Source: CAYQOX01 sp964419335 (GTDB lineage Bacteria; Hinthialibacterota; Hinthialibacteria; Hinthialibacterales; Hinthialibacteraceae). Taken from it: a stretch of 64,000 bases of DNA. Every line of letters starts with the position of its first letter. Within the stretch, counting starts at the first letter, position 1. A program made the position numbers and the translations under genes. This document shows positions 8,473 through 16,336 of this stretch, one piece after another. The DNA is taken from the NCBI GenBank assembly GCA_964419335.1, contig CAYQOX010000013.1:1-64000 (forward strand), in the 5' to 3' direction. The notes under the pieces were generated by a model that saw only the letters and a list, made by a program, of their open reading frames with translations, searched no databases and was not told the DNA's origin.

Positions 8473-9870
8473 TCAATCAACGATACGGTAGTCGTTGAAC
8501 TGTTGTACATGATTATACCAGGATTGAAAGTCGTTTTGTTTATGATAAACCGTCTCAGCGGCTTTGAGTCCCATTTGAATGGCCTGATCAATATTATTAT
8601 GGCGGAAAAGGCCTTGTCGTCCCACGGTAAGCAGGTTCTTTAAGGTTTTTAAATAATCCAAGACTGGATTGAGGGCCTGTTCATAACCTTGGTGATAAAT
8701 AGGATACCCTTCACGGAGACGTACTGCGAGAGTATCCACCGGTTGGGCGGAGAGCAACCCTGAATCGAGTAAAATCTGGTTGGCCTTTTCAGCCAAGCGC
8801 CATTGATCGCTCTTCCAAATGGAATCCTCTGCTTGACAGCAAAATTCGAGGCAGAGACACCCTTGGGAGGGTGGATTTTGTCCTGCCATGAAATTGTTTG
8901 GAACACTAATCCGTGAAAAAGGAACATTGTCTTCAGGATAATAAAGCCACGTATCGGGAACCGATAAAGGGGCATCGTAGAGCATATAGAGTAAAACCAA
9001 GGCTCTAAAACGCAAATGTTGGGAAGCCTCGAGTACGGGTTTGGGAGTTGTGTCTAAGCGTTGGATCAAGTTGGGGAGAGGGATGGTGTTGATCAGTTCA
9101 TCGCATTTGATCTCGATTTTGCCGTAGGGGTTTTGACAAAGAATGGATGTGATTTGATCTTTCTTTCGGCGAATGGAATGGACAGAATGTTGGTAGAGGA
9201 ACATACCGCCCTGGGCTTCGATTTCATCGGCGAATTGTTGGGCGATTCCCCCAATCCCGCCTTGGGGATAGAGAAATTCGGAGACATAGGTTTCTTCGCG
9301 AGAGAAGAGGCTATCCCTAAGCACGTGCCATATATTTTCGCCCCGGAGGCGAACCCGTGCGGTTTCGGCGGAGATTTTCGAGGGGGGCAATCCCCACACT
9401 TTACGGGCGAAGGGTTCAAAAATGCGTTCGTAAAGCCCATGGCCGTAATAGGCCCGGACATAATCCTCGTAGGAATCGGCTTTCGAGGTATCATGAAACA
9501 AGGTCAAGGCCGCGGAGAGGGAGAGGGAGATGGTGGGGAGTACTCCCAGGGCTTTGAGAGTATGTACAGGGTTTACGGGATAGGGGACGTAGTTGCCGTT
9601 GAGGTACATGCGGCTGGTGCGTTTGACGCGATGCATTTTTTCTTGGCAGAAGGAGCGGATAAATTCGCGAATTTCTGGGATTTCGGTATGAAAGCGGTGG
9701 GGTCCGAGATCAAGGATATGGCCTTTCCAGGATAGGCTTTTGGCCATCCCTCCGGGAACCGAGTCACGTTCGATCAACGTGATTTTGGTGGTGGGATCGA
9801 GTTTAAGGAGTTTCCAAGCGGTGCTAAGGCCGGTAATCCCGGCGCCCAAGATAACGATATTCCGTGACAT
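8473..9870 (-). CDS. FAD-dependent oxidoreductase (amine oxidase / UDP-galactopyranose mutase-like superfamily)
   Basis: This 465-residue flavoprotein has an N-terminal dinucleotide-binding motif (VILGAGITGLSTAW, GxGxxG at residues 8-13), an acidic beta2 end (LIERD) and the GG doublet motif (VPGGMAKSL). Such proteins include protoporphyrinogen-oxidase-like desaturases and UDP-galactopyranose mutases, and often sit in surface-glycan or lipid gene clusters. The segment LDLGPHRFHTE is characteristic of this UGM/PPOX-like subgroup. Its ATG follows the GT2 stop codon with zero spacing, so the two are probably translationally coupled. The exact reaction cannot be read from the sequence. Confidence 0.82.
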   Translation of the reverse strand: MSRNIVILGAGITGLSTAWKLLKLDPTTKITLIERDSVPGGMAKSLSWKGHILDLGPHRFHTEIPEIREFIRSFCQEKMHRVKRTSRMYLNGNYVPYPVNPVHTLKALGVLPTISLSLSAALTLFHDTSKADSYEDYVRAYYGHGLYERIFEPFARKVWGLPPSKISAETARVRLRGENIWHVLRDSLFSREETYVSEFLYPQGGIGGIAQQFADEIEAQGGMFLYQHSVHSIRRKKDQITSILCQNPYGKIEIKCDELINTIPLPNLIQRLDTTPKPVLEASQHLRFRALVLLYMLYDAPLSVPDTWLYYPEDNVPFSRISVPNNFMAGQNPPSQGCLCLEFCCQAEDSIWKSDQWRLAEKANQILLDSGLLSAQPVDTLAVRLREGYPIYHQGYEQALNPVLDYLKTLKNLLTVGRQGLFRHNNIDQAIQMGLKAAETVYHKQNDFQSWYNHVQQFNDYRIVD

Positions 9871-10617
9871 TTATAAAATTTTTTTCTCCACAGGTGGTTT
9901 GGCTTTTTTTCGGCTCCAAAACAGACGAACTTTGAGCATAGTCCAAACGGCGATCAAAAAATCCGGCCATCCGATTTTTTTGCCTTCTTCGACCGTACGT
10001 GCTTTAAATTTTACAGGGACTTCCTTTATAGGGTATCCCAATTTGAGGACTTTGCTGGTAATTTCCGGGCAAAATTCAAAGCCATGGCATTCCAGCGGGA
10101 TGCGTTCGATGACGCTGCGATGAAAGGCTTTGTAGGCGGTGGCTTCATCGGTGATGCGTTTGCCGTACAGGAGGCTAATGAAGCGTGCCAGCAGCCAATT
10201 GGCAATGCGGTTGGGGAGGCGCATATTTTGAACGGAGCCCATAAAACGGGAGCCATAGCAGACGAGGGCTTCTCCCCGGGCGATGGGTTCTACGACTTGG
10301 AGAATCTCGTTGGGGTCATATTCCATGTCGGCATCTTGGATGATGACAATCTCGCCGGTGAAGTAGGTTAATCCCGTGCGGATGGCGGCGCCTTTGCCTT
10401 GGTTGGTTTTATGGGTTAAGACTTTGACACCAGGCTCATTTTTGTGGGGTTCGAGGATGGATTCAGTTTTATCGGTAGAACAATCATTCACAAGAATAAT
10501 TTCTTTGTTGTCCCAGGCCACATTGCGGACATAATCCAAGACTTCGGGAAGTAATTCTTCCTCGTTATAGATAGGGATAATGATCGATAATTTTGGTTGG
10601 GGAGTTAATTGTTCCAT
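9871..10617 (-). CDS. Family 2 glycosyltransferase (polyprenyl-phosphate hexose synthase-like)
   Basis: This 248-residue GT-A fold protein resembles dolichol/undecaprenyl-phosphate mannosyl- or glucosyltransferases. The N-terminus KLSIIIPIYNEEELL is typical, VNDCSTDKT is the conserved nucleotide-binding Asp region, and DADMEYDP holds the metal-binding DxD. There is no C-terminal transmembrane region, so it is the short, cytosolic-face form. It likely loads a sugar on a lipid carrier. It is the first gene of the minus-strand four-gene operon that continues with the FAD oxidoreductase and two radical SAM enzymes. Confidence 0.87.
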   Translation of the reverse strand: MEQLTPQPKLSIIIPIYNEEELLPEVLDYVRNVAWDNKEIILVNDCSTDKTESILEPHKNEPGVKVLTHKTNQGKGAAIRTGLTYFTGEIVIIQDADMEYDPNEILQVVEPIARGEALVCYGSRFMGSVQNMRLPNRIANWLLARFISLLYGKRITDEATAYKAFHRSVIERIPLECHGFEFCPEITSKVLKLGYPIKEVPVKFKARTVEEGKKIGWPDFLIAVWTMLKVRLFWSRKKAKPPVEKKIL

Positions 10618-10930
10618 AGCCTATGTAATGCGATTTGAAGTCATTTCAAATAAAGGATTATGATACATGAAAAGGGGTAAATTCAAATTGCTATGCATGT
10701 AAATTGCTTGGTTAAACTCTTAATTTAAGTTTATTGTCCCTGGATTTTGGGTTCTCACCAAGTAAAAACGGTACTCGTGACAATTTTTGACAGTTCGGGA
10801 AAAGATCACGTTGTTGTGTAAAAAGAATAAGATAGAGAAAGACACCTTCGCCGGACACCTGCACGCCGGTAGGTAAAAATTGGTAAACTAGGAGGGAAAT
10901 GATTTCAAAAAAAATGAGTGGGAGGTGGTT
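10618..10930. other. Divergent promoter region
   Basis: These 313 nt separate the divergently transcribed GT2 operon and the six-gene plus-strand run. They must hold promoters for both, but I see no clean consensus. GGAGG at 10921-10925 is the ribosome-binding site of the next gene. No gene is supported. Confidence 0.5.
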
Positions 10931-12304
10931 ATGCCAAAGAAATTTTATCGAGAAGCCAATCCCGAGTATACGATCGTGGATAGTATGCGCGATTCGCTTC
11001 GTTTTACAACGCGGCGAGGCCTCACTACGTATCAAGGGAATTTATGCGCGAAATCCACATTCGTTGATCCTGAAGGAGAGCCGCAGCCCTGGCATGAGTT
11101 TGGAGAGCTGGAAGGGGTAGGCTGGGCGGCGAATGCGGTTGGAGGAGCGTATGAACTTTTATGGTATGCGCGGGTGTTTGGTGATCCGCGGCTAAACGCG
11201 ATTGGGACGTCGGTCTTGTATCATGCGTTGGAGGGGAATTTCTTTCAGGAGGATGGGTTTGTTTATCCCTATCGTGATATCCCGAGTGATGAGCGAATGT
11301 TGAACTATTTGCATGAGGAGGAGTATGATCATTGGTTTTGTCCGGGCTCGACCGCGCATATCGTCTTGCAACTGTTGTGGGCGTCGGATGAAGTGGAGTC
11401 GGCGGCTTTGAGGAAGCGGCTAATTGAGACGGGGTTAAGGACGGCCGATTGGCTGTGGAAGCATATAAAGCCTTGTGAAAATGGGTGGTACCCACGACGC
11501 TGCGAGAAAGACGGCTCACATGCGAACTATAACGCTTGGGGTGGGAGCCCCGATCCGCAATTTGACAACAGCGGCGATGGGACGTATTTGCTATGGCTGT
11601 GGATTGAACTTACGCGGCGGGGGTATCGTCATTGTGTGAAGGAAATCGAGCGAGCCACCCGGGTGTATCGCGATATCGGCGGGGCGTTTGGGAGTATTAA
11701 TCACGATACCTACGATGAGCATGAGAATGTGGCGTATAGTGTGGGGTTCCGCACATTATTACGGGCGGCGAATTTGTTACGGGATACCTCGCTGTTTGAT
11801 TGGGCGCTGGAGAACTGCCTGCATGGGCTAGAGAAGTTTGAAATGCGTGATAACCGCAATGGGGTAGAAACGCGGGGGTTGCTGTATATGGAAGAATCGT
11901 GGGATACGGCTTATTTGTGGGAGAATGCGGAAGCGGCGATGGCTCTGTTCGAGGGGGCGAAGGCCACGCGCATTATCTCTTATGAGAAGAAGGGGCTGAC
12001 GATCTTGCGGGCGGCGGCGCTGCATCATCATGGGGATTATGGTTTTCTGACCGAAGGCGTAGACTGGAATAATCATAATGGGCAATGGCGTGAAGTGGAT
12101 GGAGAAAAAATTCCCATTCATGTAGGCGGGGTTGAGTATGGGGATGTGAATTATACGCAACCGTTTCTTAATAATATGCATATCACCACGCCGACGTTAT
12201 ACTATCTTGAAACCTTGGCGCGTAAACGCAGCCATGCGGATATGCGCTATGAAGATCTAGAAGGAAACCGTCTGGCGGTTTTATCAAAGAAAGGGGAAAT
12301 ATGA
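10931..12304 (+). CDS. Uncharacterised (alpha/alpha)-barrel-like protein
   Basis: This 457-residue cytosolic-type protein has no signal peptide. I do not recognise a named family. Repeated aromatic helical hairpins (ELEGVGWAANAVGGAYELLW, YLLWLWIELTRRGY, ESWDTAYLWENAEAAMALFE) and a glycine/aromatic-rich pattern resemble six-hairpin glycosidase or epimerase toroids, so a sugar-active role is plausible but inferred. ATG 10931 follows GGAGG by 5 nt; a GTG at 10925 overlaps that site and is unlikely. The stop overlaps the next start (ATGA at 12301), so it is translationally coupled to the exported FAH-family protein. Confidence 0.7.
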   Translation: MPKKFYREANPEYTIVDSMRDSLRFTTRRGLTTYQGNLCAKSTFVDPEGEPQPWHEFGELEGVGWAANAVGGAYELLWYARVFGDPRLNAIGTSVLYHALEGNFFQEDGFVYPYRDIPSDERMLNYLHEEEYDHWFCPGSTAHIVLQLLWASDEVESAALRKRLIETGLRTADWLWKHIKPCENGWYPRRCEKDGSHANYNAWGGSPDPQFDNSGDGTYLLWLWIELTRRGYRHCVKEIERATRVYRDIGGAFGSINHDTYDEHENVAYSVGFRTLLRAANLLRDTSLFDWALENCLHGLEKFEMRDNRNGVETRGLLYMEESWDTAYLWENAEAAMALFEGAKATRIISYEKKGLTILRAAALHHHGDYGFLTEGVDWNNHNGQWREVDGEKIPIHVGGVEYGDVNYTQPFLNNMHITTPTLYYLETLARKRSHADMRYEDLEGNRLAVLSKKGEI

Positions 12305-13173
12305 TGGGTCGAGTTATGAGTTTGGTTTTGTTGCTGACATTGACGTTGGGAATGGCCGCCTGGAGTGAGGAAATTTATTGCCGCTATGCCCTGGACGAGC
12401 TTACCCGATATGGGATGGTGCAAGAGGATGTAATTCATGAGATGGATAAGGCTCCCTGGGAGGGAGGAAAAACCACGGGGCATACGGTAGCTCTTAATCA
12501 GGTAGAGTTGCTTTACCCCTGCGAACCGATGAAGATTGTGGGGATGTCTGGGACCTATGAAAATACATGGGAGGATAAAGAGCCGTTTAATACGGTGCGC
12601 TGGTTTTTGAAACCGCCGACTTCGGCGGCTTCGCCGGATGAAGAGATTGAACTGCCAGCTTCGGTGGATGTACTTATGGTAGAAACCGAGTTGGTGATCG
12701 TGATTGGCAAGCGGGTAAAAAACGCGAGTCTTGAGGAAGCCAAAGAGGCGATCTTTGGGTACACGATTTGCAACGATATGGTGGGCTCGGTGGATTCTTA
12801 TCATAAGATCAACAAAGAGCCGATGGATCAGGAAGAAAATCTGTTGAACTTTGGGCTCAAACATGGAGATAAGTTCACGCCCTTTGGTCCGTTTATTTAT
12901 CGCGGAGTAGATTGGAAGGACCGGGAACGAACTCTGACGGTGACGACCCCCAGTACCGGGAAAAAGAATGTCTATAAGCATAACACCTCGAATTTGTTCT
13001 ATTCCCCCGCCAAAATGGTGAGAGATTTATCCCGCGTATTTACGCTAGAACCGGGTGATATTATTTTGACAGGAACCACGGAAGCCCTACCAGCGAAAGC
13101 GGGGGATGTGATGGAAGTGAGTGTTGAAGGGCTTGGAACCATTGTGAATACTTTGGTGCCAAGAGAAAACTGA
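12301..13173 (+). CDS. Fumarylacetoacetate hydrolase family protein with a signal peptide
   Basis: This 290-residue protein has a clear export signal at residues 1-22 (MGRVMSLVLLLTLTLGMAAW) followed by a complete FAH fold. FAH landmarks include FLKPPTS, the metal-ligand pair ETELVIVIG (ExE), GYTICNDM and the C-terminal LEPGDIILTGTTEALPAKAGD. Family enzymes hydrolyse C-C bonds or isomerise 2-keto acids in the cytosol using Mg/Mn, so a secreted form is unusual. It overlaps the upstream gene by 4 nt, and the Tat metallophosphatase follows 24 nt downstream, suggesting a three-gene unit with two exported hydrolases. The substrate is unknown. Confidence 0.85.
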   Translation: MMGRVMSLVLLLTLTLGMAAWSEEIYCRYALDELTRYGMVQEDVIHEMDKAPWEGGKTTGHTVALNQVELLYPCEPMKIVGMSGTYENTWEDKEPFNTVRWFLKPPTSAASPDEEIELPASVDVLMVETELVIVIGKRVKNASLEEAKEAIFGYTICNDMVGSVDSYHKINKEPMDQEENLLNFGLKHGDKFTPFGPFIYRGVDWKDRERTLTVTTPSTGKKNVYKHNTSNLFYSPAKMVRDLSRVFTLEPGDIILTGTTEALPAKAGDVMEVSVEGLGTIVNTLVPREN

Positions 13174-13197
13174 AGGATTACTTTAAAGGAGGCGCTT

Positions 13198-14079
13198 ATG
13201 CCTTGGTTATCATCCATTCAACGAAGAACATTTATGCAGGCCACTCTCGGAGGGATGGTCTTGGGGATAGAATGGCTCACGACCAATGCCCACGCGGAGG
13301 ATGCCGCGCGTTGGGCCTGGTTGGCCGATACTCATGTGCCTGAAGATAAGGAGAATGAATATCGGGGATTTTATCCTCAGGAGAATTTCAAAAAAGTCGT
13401 CCCTCAGGTAATGGAGCAAAAACCGGATGGGATAGTTATCACGGGCGATTTAGCCCGATTGGAAGGGAAACCCGGTGACTATGCGGCGATGAAGGAAATA
13501 CTGCAACCGGCTATGGAAGAGATGCCGGTATGTATGGCGCTGGGAAACCACGATCACCGGGGGAACTTCTTGTCTGCTTTTGAGAAGAATCCCGGAGAGA
13601 AACAAGATGTGTCGGGAAAGCATGTGGTGGTGATTGATACGGGACCGGTGCGATTTGTGGTGCTGGATTCCTTACTCTATGTGAATAAGGTTGCGGGATT
13701 GTTGGGGAAAGCCCAGCGCGCATGGTTGAAGCAATTTCTCTCACAAAGTGATGAGAAGCCGATCATTTTGTTCTTTCATCATACCATAGGAGATGGGGAT
13801 GGGGATATGCTGGACTTTGATCGGGTTATGCGGATTGTCCAGCCTCATTCGCAGGTGAAAGCCATGGTCTATGGTCATTCGCATGTGTATCGACTTGGGG
13901 TGAAAGATGGAATCCAGCTCATCAATCTGCCGGCGGTTGGGTATAACTTCCGTGATTCGGAACCGGTGGGCTGGGTGGAAGCGAAGGTTACATCTAGCCA
14001 AGGGAAATTAACCCTGCATGCCTTCGATGGAGAGAGCTCGAAGGACGGGAGTGAAACCCTCTTGGAGTGGCGAACGTAG
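13198..14079 (+). CDS. Tat-exported calcineurin-like metallophosphoesterase
   Basis: This 293-residue protein has a strong ribosome-binding site (AAAGGAGG). A twin-arginine signal is present (IQRRTFMQATLGGMVLG) with a likely cleavage after AHA. The dinuclear-metal motifs are in order: ADTHV (DxH), GDLAR (GDxx), GNHDHRG (GNHD), FFHHT and YGHSHVYR (GHxH). Family members hydrolyse phosphomono- or diesters, and the periplasmic location suggests nutrient scavenging or envelope phospholipid/nucleotide turnover. It is probably cotranscribed with the exported FAH-family protein upstream; hemB follows after 38 nt. Confidence 0.9.
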   Translation: MPWLSSIQRRTFMQATLGGMVLGIEWLTTNAHAEDAARWAWLADTHVPEDKENEYRGFYPQENFKKVVPQVMEQKPDGIVITGDLARLEGKPGDYAAMKEILQPAMEEMPVCMALGNHDHRGNFLSAFEKNPGEKQDVSGKHVVVIDTGPVRFVVLDSLLYVNKVAGLLGKAQRAWLKQFLSQSDEKPIILFFHHTIGDGDGDMLDFDRVMRIVQPHSQVKAMVYGHSHVYRLGVKDGIQLINLPAVGYNFRDSEPVGWVEAKVTSSQGKLTLHAFDGESSKDGSETLLEWRT

Positions 14080-14117
14080 TGCGTAATTAGACTGCAGGTT
14101 GTATAGGAGAAAGATCT

Positions 14118-15092
14118 ATGAGTTATCCTTTCGTCCATCGTCCACGACGACTGCGAATGAAGGAGCGCGTACGTGACATGGTGAGAGAGAATCATGTGCG
14201 GGTGGAAGATTTAATCTACCCCATGTTTGTCACCTATGAGAAAGGCGCCAAGCATCCTATCCCTTCCATGCCGGGGCAATATCAGTGGGGGGTGGATCGT
14301 ATAAGTGAGGAAGCCAAGCGCATTGTTGATTTGGGGATCCCGGCCGTGATCCTTTTTGGTTTGCCAGAGAAGAAGGATGCGGAGGGGTCGGAAGCGTACA
14401 ACCCCCATGGATTGATTCCAGAAACGGTTGAAAGATTGAAAAAGGAGTGTCCCTCGCTGGTGGTGATCACCGATGTGTGCCTGTGTGAATACACCTCGCA
14501 TGGACATTGCGGGGTTTTGGAAGGTGAGACGATTCTTAATGACGCCACGGTGGAATTGCTCTGCAAGGAAGCGGTGGCGCATGCCCAAGCGGGATGCGAT
14601 ATGGTGGCGCCTTCGGATATGATGGACGGGCGTGTGGGAGCCATTCGGGAAGCGTTGGATGAGAATGGATTTACCTATACTCCCATGATGTCCTATTCGG
14701 TGAAGTATGCATCTGCCTACTATGGGCCGTTTCGGGATGCGGTGGAATCAGCCCCGCAGTGTGGGGATCGGCGTTCTCACCAGATGGATCCCCCCAACCG
14801 GTTAGAAGCGCTGCGGCAAGCGCAATTGGATCTCGATGAAGGAGCGGACATTCTGATGGTCAAACCGGGGATCGCCTATATAGATATTTTGCGTGATCTG
14901 CGCAATGATTTTGAGTGTCCCTTGGCGGCTTATCATGTCAGCGGTGAGTATGCCATGATCAAAGCTGGAGCGGAAAAGGGATGGCTGGATGAGCCGCGGG
15001 TGGTGATGGAGAATATGATTGCGTTTAAACGCGCGGGAGCGGATTTGATTTTGACTTATCACGCGCCCGATGTAGCGAAGTGGTTAGGATAG
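14118..15092 (+). CDS. hemB: Delta-aminolevulinic acid dehydratase (porphobilinogen synthase)
   Basis: HemB condenses two 5-aminolevulinate molecules into porphobilinogen in cytosolic tetrapyrrole (heme/cobalamin) synthesis. The 324-residue length is typical. The zinc-binding cysteine cluster is intact (DVCLCEYTSHGHCG, about residues 118-132), which marks the Zn-dependent class. The Schiff-base lysines lie in SYSVKYASAYYGPFRDA (about 196) and MVKPG (about 252). AGGAGA precedes ATG 14118. Other heme genes are not in the window. It could supply precursor for the cobalamin that the B12-type radical SAM enzymes may need. Confidence 0.97.
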   Translation: MSYPFVHRPRRLRMKERVRDMVRENHVRVEDLIYPMFVTYEKGAKHPIPSMPGQYQWGVDRISEEAKRIVDLGIPAVILFGLPEKKDAEGSEAYNPHGLIPETVERLKKECPSLVVITDVCLCEYTSHGHCGVLEGETILNDATVELLCKEAVAHAQAGCDMVAPSDMMDGRVGAIREALDENGFTYTPMMSYSVKYASAYYGPFRDAVESAPQCGDRRSHQMDPPNRLEALRQAQLDLDEGADILMVKPGIAYIDILRDLRNDFECPLAAYHVSGEYAMIKAGAEKGWLDEPRVVMENMIAFKRAGADLILTYHAPDVAKWLG

Positions 15093-15155
15093 TTGATTTT
15101 AGTTAGAAGCGGAACTTTGACCGCCAATTCTGTACATTTCAAGAGGCTAGTTTAG

Positions 15156-15329
15156 ATGAGCGTAAGCCGACGTCATTTTATAACGAGTGGAGCCGTCTTA
15201 AGCGCGGCGGCGTTCACAGGAGCCAAGCCCGCATCGGCGCAAGGTTTTGAATGCGGGATCGAAGGGAAAGCGAAAGGAGAAATACCCAAGTCGATTGAGT
15301 ATCTCAAGAAACAATGGGAGGAAGCCTAA
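15156..15329 (+). CDS. Tiny Tat-signal peptide protein (57 aa)
   Basis: An ORF of 57 codons encodes a twin-arginine signal (MSVSRRHFITSGAVLSAAAF) ending in a plausible PASA|Q cleavage site. A mature segment of only about 28 residues follows: one Cys, then an amphipathic C-terminus (SIEYLKKQWEEA). Its 3' end overlaps the methyltransferase ORF by 16 nt in another frame. It may be a genuine small exported protein, similar in layout to the small Tat subunits found beside some redox enzymes, or the remnant of a truncated Tat protein. I see no continuation of homologous sequence after the stop. The ribosome-binding site is weak. Confidence 0.6.
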   Translation: MSVSRRHFITSGAVLSAAAFTGAKPASAQGFECGIEGKAKGEIPKSIEYLKKQWEEA

Positions 15330-16330
15330 ACGTTTCGATGCTCCATCACCGGCTGCCGAATCCCGAGCATTGGCCTCGCGAGTGGGTCAATCAAATTCAT
15401 GAAGGGGATACGCCACGCATGCTGCGAGAATTGCCGGATGAATGCGTGGCGCTTGCTATCACCAGCCCGCCCTATTGGAACATGATCGACTATGGTATGG
15501 AGGGGCAAATCGGGACGGGAGACTATGAGAGTTATTTGGAGGAATTGATTCCTGTATGGAAAGAAACCCTACGGGTGTTGATCCCTAATGGCAAGTTGGC
15601 CATGATCACGCCGGTGATGCCAATCCGTAAAAGCGTGATTAATACACAGCATACGCGTCATTTAAAGAATATAAGCGCTGATATTGAGCAAACCCTTTTG
15701 CAGGAGATCCCCGAACTTAAGCGATATAGTTTGTTCGTTTGGCAAAAGCAAACGACGGAAAAGATGTTCGGGAGTTATCCCTACCCGCCTAATATTTATG
15801 AAGACAATACGATTGAATTTATTAATGTGCTGGTTAAAGAGGGCAAGCCGCCGAGTATTTCTAAAGAAGTGAAGGAGTATAGTAAGATCACGCAGGAGGA
15901 ATGGCGGAATTTGACTATGCAGGTTTGGTGTGCCTATCCCGCCGATGTGAAGCGGGGAAGCGGGCATCCCTGCCCTTTTCCGGTGGTGTTGCCGCAACGT
16001 TTGATTATGATGTATACCCTGCGCCGGGCGGAGGAAGTGGGATTCGGAGGGGATTTGGTGCTCGATATGTTTTGTGGCACCGGGGCTACCTGCGTAGCGG
16101 CTAAAGCGATGGGGCGGAATTATATTGGCATGGAGTTAAACCCTAGGTATTGTCAAAGTGCGCGCGACCGTTTGGCCAAGGAGTATGTTGATCCTAAGAA
16201 AATGATGTTGCATCCGGTACGAGTCACCAACCCTTGGGCAAGTGAGGAAGAAACAGAAATCAACATGCAAAAGAAAATTGGTTTGCATGGCAAACAAGCG
16301 GAGGATAAACTGTGGGATATCACTTCATAG
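15314..16330 (+). CDS. Beta-class site-specific DNA methyltransferase (N4-cytosine or N6-adenine)
   Basis: The catalytic motif IV is TSPPYWN (about residues 49-55). The SAM-binding motif I, FCGTGATCVAAKAMGRNYIG, lies near the C-terminus (about 252-272), giving the beta-class order. SPPY is most often seen in N4-cytosine methyltransferases. Length 338 is normal. No restriction endonuclease or specificity gene is adjacent, so it is likely a solitary methyltransferase. ATG 15314 lies within the preceding ORF; ATG 15338 (residue 9) is an alternative start that would remove the overlap. The target sequence is unknown. Confidence 0.88.
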   Translation: MGGSLNVSMLHHRLPNPEHWPREWVNQIHEGDTPRMLRELPDECVALAITSPPYWNMIDYGMEGQIGTGDYESYLEELIPVWKETLRVLIPNGKLAMITPVMPIRKSVINTQHTRHLKNISADIEQTLLQEIPELKRYSLFVWQKQTTEKMFGSYPYPPNIYEDNTIEFINVLVKEGKPPSISKEVKEYSKITQEEWRNLTMQVWCAYPADVKRGSGHPCPFPVVLPQRLIMMYTLRRAEEVGFGGDLVLDMFCGTGATCVAAKAMGRNYIGMELNPRYCQSARDRLAKEYVDPKKMMLHPVRVTNPWASEEETEINMQKKIGLHGKQAEDKLWDITS

Positions 16331-16336
16331 AAGCCG

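Noticed and set aside
9061..9735. Plus-strand 224-residue ORF opposite the FAD oxidoreductase.
   Set aside because: Frame shadow of a gene with clear GxGxxG motif on the other strand; no ribosome-binding site or domain.
12247..12981. Minus-strand 244-residue ORF over the FAH gene.
   Set aside because: Antisense shadow; no recognisable domain and conflicts with a well-supported gene.
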